This document shows positions 8,142-16,003 of a stretch of DNA of 41,131 bases, piece after piece. Position 1 is the stretch's first letter. Each line of letters begins with the position of its first letter. The stretch is from Hymenobacter psychrophilus (GTDB taxonomy: Bacteria; Bacteroidota; Bacteroidia; Cytophagales; Hymenobacteraceae), in assembly GCF_900107135.1 (NCBI RefSeq), contig NZ_FNOV01000020.1:1-41131 (forward strand), written 5' to 3'. A program made the translations under genes and the position numbers. Under the pieces are notes generated by a model. That model saw only the letters and a program-made list of their open reading frames with translations. It did not search any database and was not told the DNA's origin.

Positions 8142-8178
8142 CTAGCGTTGTTTTCCGTTCCTACTATTGTGCGACCCC
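8142..8178 (-). repeat. Diverged Tn3-type terminal repeat
   Basis: Ends CCTACTATTGTGCGACCCC, close to the transposon's right end, but the inner half differs (TTGTTTTCC in place of GGAATTTC). No matching 5-bp duplication or partner end was found, so it is likely the relic of an older, related element. Confidence 0.6.
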
Positions 8179-8183
8179 AGCAG

Positions 8184-8408
8184 CTACAAGTCGAGGATTC
8201 GAGCCTTTACCTGCCCGCTTCTGATGCGAGCCACGACGCTTTCAACGGATTGGTCATACTCGGCTTCTGAGGCGAATATGGGGTGTTGAAAAGGTTGTAA
8301 GGAACGAGCATTCGAACACACGTCAGTAGCCGGTTTCCTTCCGATGCCAACGATCCGAAGACGCTTTTTGGTTATCTTTTTCATTGCTTGAGCTGCCCGA
8401 GGCGCCAT
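8184..8408 (-). CDS. Small hypothetical protein (doubtful)
   Basis: A 74-codon frame (a second ATG gives 66 codons starting MKKITKKRLRIVG). The tail FASEAEYDQSVESVVARIRSGQVKARILDL looks like a helical protein end. The start lies just past the mob-operon terminator and no promoter or relative is recognised, so it may be a relic. Confidence 0.25.
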   Translation of the reverse strand: MAPRAAQAMKKITKKRLRIVGIGRKPATDVCSNARSLQPFQHPIFASEAEYDQSVESVVARIRSGQVKARILDL

Positions 8409-8434
8409 AGTTCAGAAGTGGGTGATGTATACAA

Positions 8435-8468
8435 AGAGCCCCCGGCTGGTGGAACAACCGGGGGCTCT
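8435..8468 (-). terminator. Rho-independent terminator of the mob operon
   Basis: Perfect 11-bp stem AGAGCCCCCGG / CCGGGGGCTCT with a 12-base loop, followed on the minus strand by TTTGTA. It lies 91 bp after the relaxase stop codon. Confidence 0.75.
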
Positions 8469-8559
8469 GAAGCGGGTGCTGGTACACCCTAACTTCTCGT
8501 CTATGAAACGGGACACCCAAAGTTAACAATTGGGGCATAATCACTGCTGAACGCTAAAA

Positions 8560-9579
8560 TCATTCCCCAATGCTCAGCCCTTGCTCGCGAGACAGCTCCA
8601 GTTCCATCGCCCGAGTGCCACGCTGGCGGAAATGCGCTCCGCTTTCCTCGATGTGGTTATCACTCTCCTTGATAAGCCCGAAATAAGTGTGGATTTTGTC
8701 TATTTCCCGACTTTCTGTGCTGTATTCGACCTTTACTGTGTGCTGCTCGGGGTCAATACCTAGGATACGCAAATCGAGCTTTCTAAGCTCTTTAACCATT
8801 TTGACGCCCACTTCCTCGTTGTGGTAGTGGATAATCGCACTAAGGGGCGGATTGGGGTCTTTCTGACGGTCTTTCTCGCTGGCCTGCAGCCGGGCTTGCA
8901 CCACTTCGTGTGCTGTGCCCATGCCTAGCTCCTTGGCCAGCTCGTAAAAGCGCTTTACGTCCTGGTGGCGGGCCTTACTTCCCTCAACCCCGCGAATGAG
9001 CCCGAGCGGAGCCATTTCCTCGGCTATGTTGGTTTGCATATCACGCATTTTTTCTCGGCCGCCCAAAAAAGCCCGGCAATTCAGCCTGCCCCGCTCGTCC
9101 ACTGGGACCACCGTGGCGTGAAAATGGGGGCTAGACTCGTCCAAGTGCAGCTGCACGTTCACCACGTTCTCTCGCCCATACGTCTTGTCCAGCCAGGCCA
9201 GCGTGTGGTCTATAAACCCGTTCAGGCGGTCCTCATCCACCTGGCTTACGGGCAAGAGCCAGGACGTGGTTTCCGCCGTGGACCGTGGGCTATAATTTCC
9301 ATCCTCCTTGAAAAAATTTAAAAACTCAGGACTAACCGCAATCAAATGTTCAATGCACAATACGGCATTTTTTTTCGGCTTGCCATTTACCTTCTCCAGC
9401 TCTGCCAGACGGCTATCTACGTCGGCCAAGAGGTCAGCACTACCGCGCAGAATTTCGTTCTGGTGGGTCAGATCGGGGTCCGCATTTGGGGTGTCCCGAG
9501 TCCGTTGAAGGTGTTGGCCTAGACTGGCGATGTTGCCTTTTGTTTTCTGTTTTGCGGTGCGCAGGATGATGTAGGCCAT
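8560..9579 (-). CDS. mobA: MobV-family relaxase (Mob/Pre plasmid mobilisation protein)
   Basis: A 339-residue relaxase that would nick oriT and lead single-strand transfer with a helper conjugation system. The MobV/Pre signature is clear: an N-terminal block MAYIILRTAKQKTKGNIASLGQHLQRTR, the NAVLCIEHLIAVSPEF region, and the metal-binding motif HLDESSPHFHATVVP with the three-histidine cluster, then AFLGGREKMRDMQTNIAEEM. It is shorter than many MobV proteins (400-500), with only a short tail after the catalytic domain. It lies downstream of a zinc-finger-like gene on the same strand; the gap between them holds nested hairpins that look like oriT. Confidence 0.9.
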   Translation of the reverse strand: MAYIILRTAKQKTKGNIASLGQHLQRTRDTPNADPDLTHQNEILRGSADLLADVDSRLAELEKVNGKPKKNAVLCIEHLIAVSPEFLNFFKEDGNYSPRSTAETTSWLLPVSQVDEDRLNGFIDHTLAWLDKTYGRENVVNVQLHLDESSPHFHATVVPVDERGRLNCRAFLGGREKMRDMQTNIAEEMAPLGLIRGVEGSKARHQDVKRFYELAKELGMGTAHEVVQARLQASEKDRQKDPNPPLSAIIHYHNEEVGVKMVKELRKLDLRILGIDPEQHTVKVEYSTESREIDKIHTYFGLIKESDNHIEESGAHFRQRGTRAMELELSREQGLSIGE

Positions 9580-9669
9580 TGGGGTAAAGAAGGCAGTGGA
9601 GAAGAAAATGGGTGCAGCTGGCCGCAGTCATAAGACTAGAATTAAAATAGTCGTCAGGGACGAACGTAA

Positions 9670-9731
9670 CAACGATAATCCAACGCTAACTCGTTAGCGT
9701 TGGATTATCGTTGTGTAGTGAGTACACAACG
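9670..9731 (+). other. Candidate oriT: two overlapping perfect hairpins
   Basis: Hairpin 1 (9670-9713) has 21-bp perfect arms beginning CAACGATAATCC and a 2-base centre. Hairpin 2 (9709-9731) has 9-bp arms CGTTGTGTA/TACACAACG around the loop GTGAG. The second reads TAGTGAGTAC across its loop, close to the MobV nick consensus TAGTGTG/TTA known from pMV158, which also sits in a hairpin loop. The two stems share bases 9709-9713 and cannot both form fully. No T-tract follows, so a terminator is unlikely. Confidence 0.6.
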
Positions 9732-9768
9732 CTTGAATAACGCTACCTATATAGTTCCCCAACGCTAA

Positions 9769-10164
9769 CTACCCTTTGCTAGGAGATTCCCCCACTGTCT
9801 TCTTTTTCTTTTCCGCTGCCTTCTTTTTGCGGTTTTCTTCTTGGTCCATTCGCTTGGAAACCTCCTGGACTACCCCATCCATCACTAGGTCAGTCAGCTC
9901 ATTTAGCCGGCTAAAATACAGCTCGCCTAAACGCTCTCTCCCAATTCCAAGCGCTTCCAAATGATGGAGCAACCCCCAAGAATAGGTGGTCGCTTTTCGG
10001 GTAAGCTCAACCATATGACGTTCCCGTGCTGTCGTCGCTTTCCCGATTAAATCGCTGGCGTTGTTCTTTTCCCAATGCGCAACCCGGCACGTCGTCCCAC
10101 AGAACTCTTTCGTTTTGCGCTTGGCTTGGAACTCTATCCCGCAGTTTAAGCAATTCCCTATCAT
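9769..10164 (-). CDS. Small zinc-finger-like protein upstream of the relaxase
   Basis: A 131-residue protein starting MIGNCLNCGIEFQAKRKTKEFCGTTCRVAHW. The C-x2-C…C-x3-C arrangement within the first 23 residues looks like a zinc ribbon. The middle is helical and the C-terminus is a lysine-rich charged tail (ENRKKKAAEKKKKT). Its place directly before mobA suggests a mobilisation accessory that helps at oriT; this is inference. The ATG was preferred to a TTG five codons upstream, because TACTTTGCGCAT, a -7-like box, sits immediately before it. Confidence 0.6.
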   Translation of the reverse strand: MIGNCLNCGIEFQAKRKTKEFCGTTCRVAHWEKNNASDLIGKATTARERHMVELTRKATTYSWGLLHHLEALGIGRERLGELYFSRLNELTDLVMDGVVQEVSKRMDQEENRKKKAAEKKKKTVGESPSKG

Positions 10165-10793
10165 ATGCGCAAAGTACAAATGGATTTTTACATCGCCACG
10201 CCCTTTTTCTAAAGGTCAATCATTTTGTTAGCTAGTTCACTTTACTGTCTGCGCCATTACGGGGAGCCTAGTCAGCCGCTCGTCATTCACCCTGGCCACC
10301 ACTGCTCCAGACGACTAAGCCGAATATTAAGGTGCTAGTTGAGCGAGCTCCTGGCCTTCGATAGATCCCTTTAACACGACCATTCCATTCTATCTCCAAG
10401 ATCTCCTTCTACTCGCTCGTCTAATAAAGGTCTCCATGCCGGACGAACCTTCCTATTTGCCCCCTCGCTCCTAACCACTTCATACTGGCCAACCAGATTT
10501 CGACTCGAGCTATCCAGCCGATGCTTTAATCCGATTTGGCCTACCTATAGCAGTTCAATACCAACCTACAGGCGAACTATCTCATCTGGCTACTCCTACT
10601 CAAAAATTGTTCTCATAGGAGGCCTGGTATCAGTTGGTTTGGTTAAGCCTAAGATTCTATCGCAGAGATTCTGCGATGGCCTTGGTTACCACCTGATGCA
10701 GGTACTTGAGGTATCAATATATTATGTGTACTTAAAAAGAGATATTTCCTTAACTATCTTAAAGATAGAATCTTGCAAACTAGATGTACATGT
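10165..10793. other. Non-coding region before the replication origin
   Basis: No supported gene. It contains a short perfect palindrome with 8-bp arms ATCGCAGA/TCTGCGAT at 10659-10677. Composition shifts from mixed to AT-rich towards the origin. A 74-codon frame at 10639-10863 runs into the inverted iteron and looks accidental. Confidence 0.5.
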
Positions 10794-10930
10794 AATTAAC
10801 AGGTTTTGTACGTATATACGCACAGAGTCTATAGAACGTCCTTCGCAAAGTTGGCCTCAATGATAAAGCAGAGCTTAAGCAGGTTTTTCAGTTATTTCTT
10901 GTTCGTATATACGTACAAAACCTGTTAATT
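10794..10930. repeat. Distant inverted pair of iteron-like sites in the origin
   Basis: The arms 10794-10820 and 10904-10930 are a perfect 27-bp inverted repeat separated by 83 bp. Each arm contains TAACAGGTTTTGTACGT, which matches the iteron core TAACAGGTTATGTCCGT at all but two positions. The arms are therefore probably initiator-binding sites in opposite orientation, about 400-540 bp upstream of the direct iterons. The outer ends carry the palindrome CGTATATACG. Confidence 0.8.
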
Positions 10931-11331
10931 CATTGCCATCTTACAAAGCGCTGTATGATTAAAGTTAAATTTTTTAATGTTTATGTTAAATTAATAAGCA
11001 TTATCTGTCATTTTAGGGCCCAAACTGACTTTTGGGAAGATTTGTTAGTTGAGTTTGAGAACTTCTGAGAAGGGTAAGGAACACCAATCATTGGTTTAAG
11101 CTACTTATGCAAACTACCATATCAATTAAGTACTAATAAATAGTATTAAAGTGCAAATCATTATTTTGTACTATTTTAACGCCTTTTTTTGTTGTTTTCC
11201 CTATACCACCTAGTATAAACTTACCTTTTTAAATGCTTTTTTTTTGGTATCAACAATCTTGTTGATATTTTTTTTATTTACCCTATTTGCAGAAGACATA
11301 ACAGCATAAAAGTGAGACTAATAGGGCCTTC
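10931..11331. other. AT-rich segment of the replication origin
   Basis: About 400 bp of very AT-rich DNA with runs of T and A and no gene, lying between the inverted and direct iterons. This is the probable DNA-unwinding element of the plasmid origin. Confidence 0.55.
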
Positions 11332-11447
11332 AACTAACAGGTTATGTCCGTGAACTAACAGGTTATGTCCGTGAACTAACAGGTTATGTCCGTGAACTAA
11401 CAGGTTATGTCCGTTAAACTAACAGGCTATGTCCGTGAACTAACAGG
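11332..11447 (+). repeat. Direct iterons of the plasmid origin
   Basis: Five full 21-bp direct repeats, AACTAACAGGTTATGTCCGT plus one base, begin at 11332, 11353, 11374, 11395 and 11417. There is one extra base before the fifth copy, which also has CTATG for TTATG. A sixth, half-length copy lies at 11438-11447. They lie directly upstream of the initiator gene, the standard layout of an iteron-controlled plasmid. Confidence 0.95.
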
Positions 11448-11459
11448 AAACAATAATTA

Positions 11460-11473
11460 GCTGTTAGTTCATG
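11460..11473 (-). promoter_or_regulatory. Inverted half-iteron, likely initiator autorepression site
   Basis: GCTGTTAGTTCATG is the inverse of the iteron's left half (GAACTAACAG) and faces the partial sixth iteron at 11438-11447. In iteron plasmids, such opposed half-sites before rep bind initiator dimers and repress the gene. Confidence 0.65.
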
Positions 11474-11514
11474 GCTGTTTATTATATTTGGATAACCTTG
11501 CTTTCCCTCTGACT

Positions 11515-12519
11515 ATGCCTATTAAATCTGGTTCCATCCGTGTATCATCATCAGTTACAAAACTGCCGCAGCCCAGTTCGGGTGAAATTAGGCAGCACAA
11601 TGCTCTCACCACGGCCCGGTACGACATGACCTCACTGGAGATGGATATCATGTTCGCCTTACTCTCACGCCTAAATAAAAATGACAAACCGGGTACTATG
11701 TACCGCTTAAGAGTTCACGAACTTGAGCAACTCACGGGCAGGGAGTGGAATTACAGCCGACTGGGACCAGCAGTCGAGGCGTTGGTTGGACGTAGCTACC
11801 ATATCGACGAGGGGGAAGGGTCTTGGCTTAAGGTAGGGATGCTAGCTTCAGCCGAGTACATTAATCACCACGGCGTCATTGAACTTGAGATTTCGGAGAA
11901 GCTGCGTCCCTACCTCATCGATTTAAAGAGCAACTTCACGAGCTTCCAACTGCAAGCTGTGCTCAATTTGACCAGTAAGTATGCAAAGCGTATTTATGAG
12001 TTAGTCTCGCAATGGAAGGACATTGGCGAAACGAAAATCTATTCATTTGACAACTTCAAATACATGCTAAGCCTGAAGGACCCAGCGGGCAAGGAGGCTG
12101 AACAATACACTCAGATATCTCATTTGAGGAAAAACGTACTGGATATTGCCGTTAAACAAATTAATGAGCACACCGAATTTACAATTTCCTACAAGTTGGG
12201 CAAGGTTGGGCGCTCCTATCAGAACATCCGCTTTTACGTGGTCAAGCAGGAACCCGAGCAACTACCCATTCCATTTGAACTCAGCCCAGATGATGCCCGC
12301 ATGCTAAGGGCACGTAACAATCTCGAAGATTTGGAAATCATAGACCCGACACTGGTCAAACACATTCTCTCGACCGAGAAGCTGTTGGAAAAGCTATTCG
12401 CGTTTGTCTATAAGGTTAAAACGGGTAAAATTAAAGCCACCAGCAATCCGGGAGGACTCTTTCTTAAAATGCACGGCCTAGCAGGACAAAAAAAGCATGT
12501 GAGCCAGCCAGAGAGGTAG
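11515..12519 (+). CDS. repB: Replication initiator, Rep_3/RepB type
   Basis: A 334-residue initiator with two winged-helix domains. The first includes TARYDMTSLEMDIMFALLSRL and VHELEQLTGREWNYSRLGPAVEALVGRSY; the second includes SFQLQAVLNLTSKYAKRIYELVSQWK and YMLSLKDPAGKEAEQYTQISHLRKNVLDIAVKQINEHTEFTISYKLGKVGRSYQNIRF, the classic Rep_3 pattern. It would bind the iterons immediately upstream and melt the origin. ATG 11515 is chosen over a TTG at 11488. The gene ends 28 bp from the stop of a convergent small RHH-like gene. Confidence 0.9.
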   Translation: MPIKSGSIRVSSSVTKLPQPSSGEIRQHNALTTARYDMTSLEMDIMFALLSRLNKNDKPGTMYRLRVHELEQLTGREWNYSRLGPAVEALVGRSYHIDEGEGSWLKVGMLASAEYINHHGVIELEISEKLRPYLIDLKSNFTSFQLQAVLNLTSKYAKRIYELVSQWKDIGETKIYSFDNFKYMLSLKDPAGKEAEQYTQISHLRKNVLDIAVKQINEHTEFTISYKLGKVGRSYQNIRFYVVKQEPEQLPIPFELSPDDARMLRARNNLEDLEIIDPTLVKHILSTEKLLEKLFAFVYKVKTGKIKATSNPGGLFLKMHGLAGQKKHVSQPER

Positions 12520-12547
12520 CATAATTGCAAGGACGGAAAATGAGATG

Positions 12548-12934
12548 TTAGCGCCTGCTCTCTACCTGTCGTCCCAGTTGGATGCGTTGCCGGCGTTCCT
12601 GCTCTTGTGCACGGGTTTGAGCAGGACGAGGTGGAGCGGGAGCTGCACCAGCAAACAGCAAGTCCAGTGCTTCCGTCAGCGCTTGCTTCTGAGAGTAGGT
12701 ATAGTCACCTTGCGCGCGTCGGGCATGGACGTAATCCCGTAACTGCTCCAAGTGGCCACAACTCAATACGAAGGTTTGGCACACGCTTTCGGGCTCCGGA
12801 GCAGCAGTAACGTCAGATGACGACCCTAATCTATCGCTATCGGGTATACCAATGTTACCCATATTACCATAGTTACCGGTATTATGAGTATTACTAACTG
12901 CTTTTGCCTTATCAACTGCTTTTTTCGTAGGCAT
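12548..12934 (-). CDS. Small ParG/CopG-like protein, paralogue of the parA partner
   Basis: A 128-residue protein. The C-terminal half, QTFVLSCGHLEQLRDYVHARRAQGDYTYSQKQALTEALDLLF, is about 70% identical to the protein encoded after parA (16837-17346) and has the strand-helix-helix pattern of a ribbon-helix-helix DNA-binding domain. The N-terminus has a tripeptide repeat (NTHNTGNYGNMGNIG) made by an in-phase 9-bp DNA array. It lacks its own ParA and stands convergent to repB, so it may be a second centromere-binding adaptor or a repressor. The C-terminal tail is Gln/Arg-rich. Confidence 0.75.
   Translation of the reverse strand: MPTKKAVDKAKAVSNTHNTGNYGNMGNIGIPDSDRLGSSSDVTAAPEPESVCQTFVLSCGHLEQLRDYVHARRAQGDYTYSQKQALTEALDLLFAGAAPAPPRPAQTRAQEQERRQRIQLGRQVESRR
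12845..12896 (+). repeat. 9-bp array A (inside the orphan RHH-like gene)
   Basis: On the plus strand hexamers of the form RTTACC/T start at 12854, 12863, 12872, 12881 and 12890, with a degenerate one at 12845; the spacing is exactly 9 bp. Units include ATGTTACCC, ATATTACCA and GTATTACTA. The array is translated on the minus strand as Asn-x-Gly repeats. Confidence 0.85.
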
Positions 12935-13097
12935 TGGCTCGTCGGTAAGAGGGTCGCACTATTTTCTCTTTCGTTCATACTATCGATTTTAGCTTTTTTG
13001 CTGTATCAAAGAAGAGTATCTCGTAATACTTACATCCATCTTACTACCCAAATAACAATCGGAGAGCAGTAGGAAGTTTGATTAAAGAAGAAAGTTA
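12935..13097. other. Spacer between the RHH-like gene and umuD
   Basis: Pyrimidine-rich, AT-rich spacer carrying the divergent promoters of the RHH-like gene and umuD. No gene is seen. Confidence 0.4.
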
Positions 13098-13114
13098 TAC
13101 TAAATTATTTAGTA
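13098..13114. promoter_or_regulatory. Palindromic operator before umuDC
   Basis: Perfect palindrome TACTAAAT-T-ATTTAGTA, 33 bp before the umuD start. UmuDC operons are normally under SOS control, so this is a candidate LexA-type (or plasmid repressor) site. A box CATCTTTG (13136-13143) lies just before the ATG. Confidence 0.5.
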
Positions 13115-13147
13115 GTATTGTGTAACTGGCTCAGCCATCTTTGCGCT

Positions 13148-13615
13148 ATGACTACCATCGAATTAATCGACGTGGGTACGCCCACTACCACGCTCTGGCT
13201 GCCGGTTTATGCCTCGCTGGTACCCTGCGGCTTCCCCTCCCCGGCCTCCGATGAGTTGGAAGAGCTTTTCGACCTTAACCGCTTGCTCTTCCGCCATCCG
13301 GAGGCTACTTACCTGATCCGAGTATCCGGTGAGAGCATGCAGGGGGCAGAAATTCACGCCGGCGACCTGCTGGCCGTTGACAAGCACATTGAGGCCGACC
13401 ACAACCACATCGTCGTGGCCGTGATCGAAGGTGAATGCACCGTCAAGCGCCTCGTACGCCGTGGTTCCAACTGGTGGCTACAGGCCGAAAACCCCGCCTA
13501 CCCCGATTACCCCATTACGGAACCCGAGAACCTACGAATATGGGGTGTCGTCACCCACGTCGTCCACGAGCTCATTCCCGGCAAGCTCACCGCCTTGCTC
13601 CGCAGCCGCGACTGA
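13148..13615 (+). CDS. umuD: UmuD-type self-cleaving SOS protein
   Basis: A 155-residue S24 peptidase-fold protein. The self-cleavage site C27-G28 lies in VPCGFPSPASD, as in E. coli UmuD (C24-G25). The catalytic serine is S63 in GESMQG and the catalytic lysine K100 in GECTVKRL, all shifted by three residues relative to E. coli. RecA-stimulated cleavage would give UmuD', the partner of the polymerase encoded next. The start matches the family length and follows a 15-base sequence CATCTTTGCGCTATG also found before the gene at 27102. Confidence 0.94.
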   Translation: MTTIELIDVGTPTTTLWLPVYASLVPCGFPSPASDELEELFDLNRLLFRHPEATYLIRVSGESMQGAEIHAGDLLAVDKHIEADHNHIVVAVIEGECTVKRLVRRGSNWWLQAENPAYPDYPITEPENLRIWGVVTHVVHELIPGKLTALLRSRD

Positions 13616-13623
13616 TTTTTCAA

Positions 13624-13650
13624 GCTTGAGCTGATAACTCCAGCTCAAGC
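13624..13650. other. Hairpin between umuD and umuC
   Basis: Perfect 9-bp stem GCTTGAGCT/AGCTCAAGC with a 9-base loop just after the umuD stop. There is no T-tract in the plus direction, so it may act as an RNA-stability or attenuation element rather than a full terminator. Confidence 0.4.
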
Positions 13651-13704
13651 CTCCCCAGAATGAGAGCTAACAGCCAGCAGCTGTCAGCTACTAGCTCACC
13701 ACCC

Positions 13705-15051
13705 ATGTACGGTCTCGTCGACGGTAACAACTTCTACGTCTCCTGCGAGCGGGTCTTCCAGCCCCGCCTCGAAGGGCGCCCCGTCGTGGTGCTGTCCAAT
13801 AACGATGGCAACGTCGTCAGCCGCTCCGCTGAAGCCAAACAGCTCGGCATTGCCATGGGGGCTCCCTTCTTCGAGGTGCGCGAGGTGCTGCGGCGCCACC
13901 AGGGCCACGTGCTTAGCTCCAACTACCCCCTCTACGGCGACATGAGCCGCCGCGTCATGGCTCGCCTGGCCGACCAGGTGCCGGCCGTTGAAGTCTACAG
14001 CATCGATGAGGCCTTCCTCGACCTGCACGGCCTGACCACGTTCTGCGGCACGCTCGACGTCCGGGCCCGGCGCATCCGGCAAGACGTCCTGCGCTGTACC
14101 GGCATCCCGACCTGCGTGGGCATGGCCCCCACCAAAACGCTGGCCAAGGTGGCCAACCGCCTGGCCAAGAAGTATCCCGAGTTGCAGGGCATCCTGCGTC
14201 TCGATACTGAAACCCGCCGTGAACGGGCCCTGCGTGCCCTGCCCGTGGAGGACGTCTGGGGGATAGGTCGCCAGTATGCAGCCAGGCTGTATACCCACGG
14301 GCTGCGCACGGCCTGGGATCTGAGTCAGGTATCCGAAGCCTGGACCCGTAAATACCTGGGCGGCGTGGTCGGCTGGCGGCTGGTGCAGGAGTTGCGCGGT
14401 CAACCTTGCCAGAACCTGAACCCTTCTGAAGACGGCACCCTCGCCCGTCAGAGCATCAGCTGCTCGCGCTCCTTCGGCCAGCGCCTGACTTGCTTCGACG
14501 ACCTGTGGGGGGCCGTGAGCACGTACCTGAGTCGAGCCGCTGAGAAGCTGCGCGACCAGGGCGACCAGGCCCATATCCTCACCGTCTTTCTCAGCCAGGA
14601 CCGCCACGATACCCGTATCCCCCCGCCCTACACCCGCTCCACTACTCTTACCCTACCCGGCGGCCCCACTGCCGATACGCTTCGGCTGCTGGCCTATGGG
14701 CGGCGGATGCTGGGGAAGCTCTACGAGCCCGGCCGCCGCTACGTCAAAGCCGGAGTCGTACTTGACGGCCTCGAACCGCCCGACCGTGGCCAGCAACTCA
14801 GCCTGTTTGCCCCCGCCGCTCCGGCAACCGGCCGACTCGCAGCTACCCCCGAATCCGACGCCCGCGCCCGGCAGCTCATGCACAGCCTCGATTCCCTCAA
14901 CCGCCAGTTTGGCCGTGGCACCGTGCGCCCTGCCGCCAGCGTGGCCCCGCCGGCTGCTCCCGGCCAGCCCGCCGCGCCCTGGCTCGGCCGTGCCGAGCAC
15001 CGCAGCCCCGCCTATACCACCCGGCTGGAAGACTTACTGATGGTTAGCTAA
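13705..15051 (+). CDS. umuC: UmuC-type Y-family DNA polymerase (Pol V catalytic subunit)
   Basis: A 448-residue translesion polymerase. The N-terminal catalytic motif MYGLVDGNNFYVSCERVF and the second metal motif VYSIDEAFLDL carry the acidic triad; VVLSNNDGNVVSRSAEAKQLGI is the nucleotide-binding fingers motif. The helix-hairpin-helix thumb (ALPVEDVWGIGRQYAARLYTHGLRT) and the C-terminal little-finger domain (SRSFGQRLTCFDDLWGAV) follow. The C-terminus has a low-complexity Pro/Ala-rich tail. The ATG at 13705 gives the family N-terminus; a frame 15 codons longer is possible but not typical. It forms an operon with umuD, 89 bp apart. Confidence 0.94.
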   Translation: MYGLVDGNNFYVSCERVFQPRLEGRPVVVLSNNDGNVVSRSAEAKQLGIAMGAPFFEVREVLRRHQGHVLSSNYPLYGDMSRRVMARLADQVPAVEVYSIDEAFLDLHGLTTFCGTLDVRARRIRQDVLRCTGIPTCVGMAPTKTLAKVANRLAKKYPELQGILRLDTETRRERALRALPVEDVWGIGRQYAARLYTHGLRTAWDLSQVSEAWTRKYLGGVVGWRLVQELRGQPCQNLNPSEDGTLARQSISCSRSFGQRLTCFDDLWGAVSTYLSRAAEKLRDQGDQAHILTVFLSQDRHDTRIPPPYTRSTTLTLPGGPTADTLRLLAYGRRMLGKLYEPGRRYVKAGVVLDGLEPPDRGQQLSLFAPAAPATGRLAATPESDARARQLMHSLDSLNRQFGRGTVRPAASVAPPAAPGQPAAPWLGRAEHRSPAYTTRLEDLLMVS

Positions 15052-15116
15052 TTGCCTCAGTAAAAGACAAGCTGAAGCCTGCAGCAGCTCCCAGGCAAGC
15101 CCATTAACTTTACGCC

Positions 15117-15978
15117 ATGCACGCACGTTTCCCGTTACGCTCTCGTGGCAGCCCTGGCCTTTACCAGCGCCGCCTGCTCTACTACCGAAGATCCCACCCC
15201 GGCCCAGACTCCGGCAACCCCGCTGACCGAGCACCTGATCCTGGGTAACCCCAGCGGCGCCACCGCCGACATCAACCAGCCCACCAACTACCTACTCAGC
15301 AAGTCGCAATACGCGCTTAGCTACCACCGCGACCGGGGCATCCCTACCTGGGTCAGCTGGCACCTCGACGCCACCTGGCGCGGCTCCGCTGCCCGCCAGG
15401 ACGACTTCCGGGCCGACAATACCCTGCCCGCCGGCTGGTACCAGGTCAGCGCCACCAGCTACACGGGCTCAGGTTTCGACCGCGGCCACCAGTGTCCCTC
15501 AGCCGACCGCACCAATACCGTAGCCAACAACTCGGCCACCTTCCTGATGAGCAACATGGTGCCCCAGGCCCCGCGCAATAACCAGCAGACGTGGGCTAAC
15601 CTCGAAGACTACACCCGCACCTTCCTCAGCGCCGGCAACGAGGTTTACGTTATCTGCGGGGGCTACGGAAAGGGCGGTACCGGCTCCAACGGGTTCCAAA
15701 CTACGCTCGACCAGGGCCGCGTCACCGTCCCCGCCCGCCTCTGGAAAGTGGTCGTCGTCCTGCCTAATGGGGAAAATGATGCCACCCGCCTCACCAGCAG
15801 CACCCGCGTCATCGCTATCGATACGCCCAACGACAACTCCACCAACACCAACTGGGGTCAATACCGTGTCAGCGTTGACGCCATTGAAGCCGCCACGGGC
15901 CTCGACCTGCTGTCCGCCGTGCCCATAGCGGTGCAGCAAGTGCTAGAGACCGGCGTGGATAGCGGGCCAACGCAGTAG
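15117..15978 (+). CDS. DNA/RNA non-specific endonuclease, secreted lipoprotein (start region frameshifted)
   Basis: A ββα-metal nuclease of the NUC1/NucA family. The DRGHQCPSADRT motif carries the catalytic histidine, and NMVPQAPRNNQQTWANLE carries the metal-binding asparagine and glutamate. A lipobox (FTSAAC) suggests a lipid-anchored, exported enzyme. The coding frame reads …VSRYALVAALAFTSAACS, but the only well-placed ATG (15117, after a TTAACTTTACG box) is one base out of this frame; an in-frame GTG at 15145 would leave a signal peptide of only ten residues before the cysteine. Either a one-base deletion or sequence error lies between 15117 and 15145, or GTG is used. A lipoprotein gene follows 25 bp later. 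Confidence 0.82.
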
Positions 15979-16003
15979 TTTAGCCTCCTTATTGCCTCAC
16001 CTT

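Noticed and set aside
9670..9713. Terminator of the zinc-finger gene
   Set aside because: No T-run on either strand; the overlap with a second hairpin carrying a MobV-like nick sequence favours oriT.
10639..10863. A 74-codon frame in the origin region
   Set aside because: It runs through one arm of the perfect inverted iteron, lacks any protein pattern and has no promoter.
11332..11447. CRISPR array
   Set aside because: Repeats are adjacent with no unique spacers, and no cas genes are present; they are iterons before a Rep_3 initiator.
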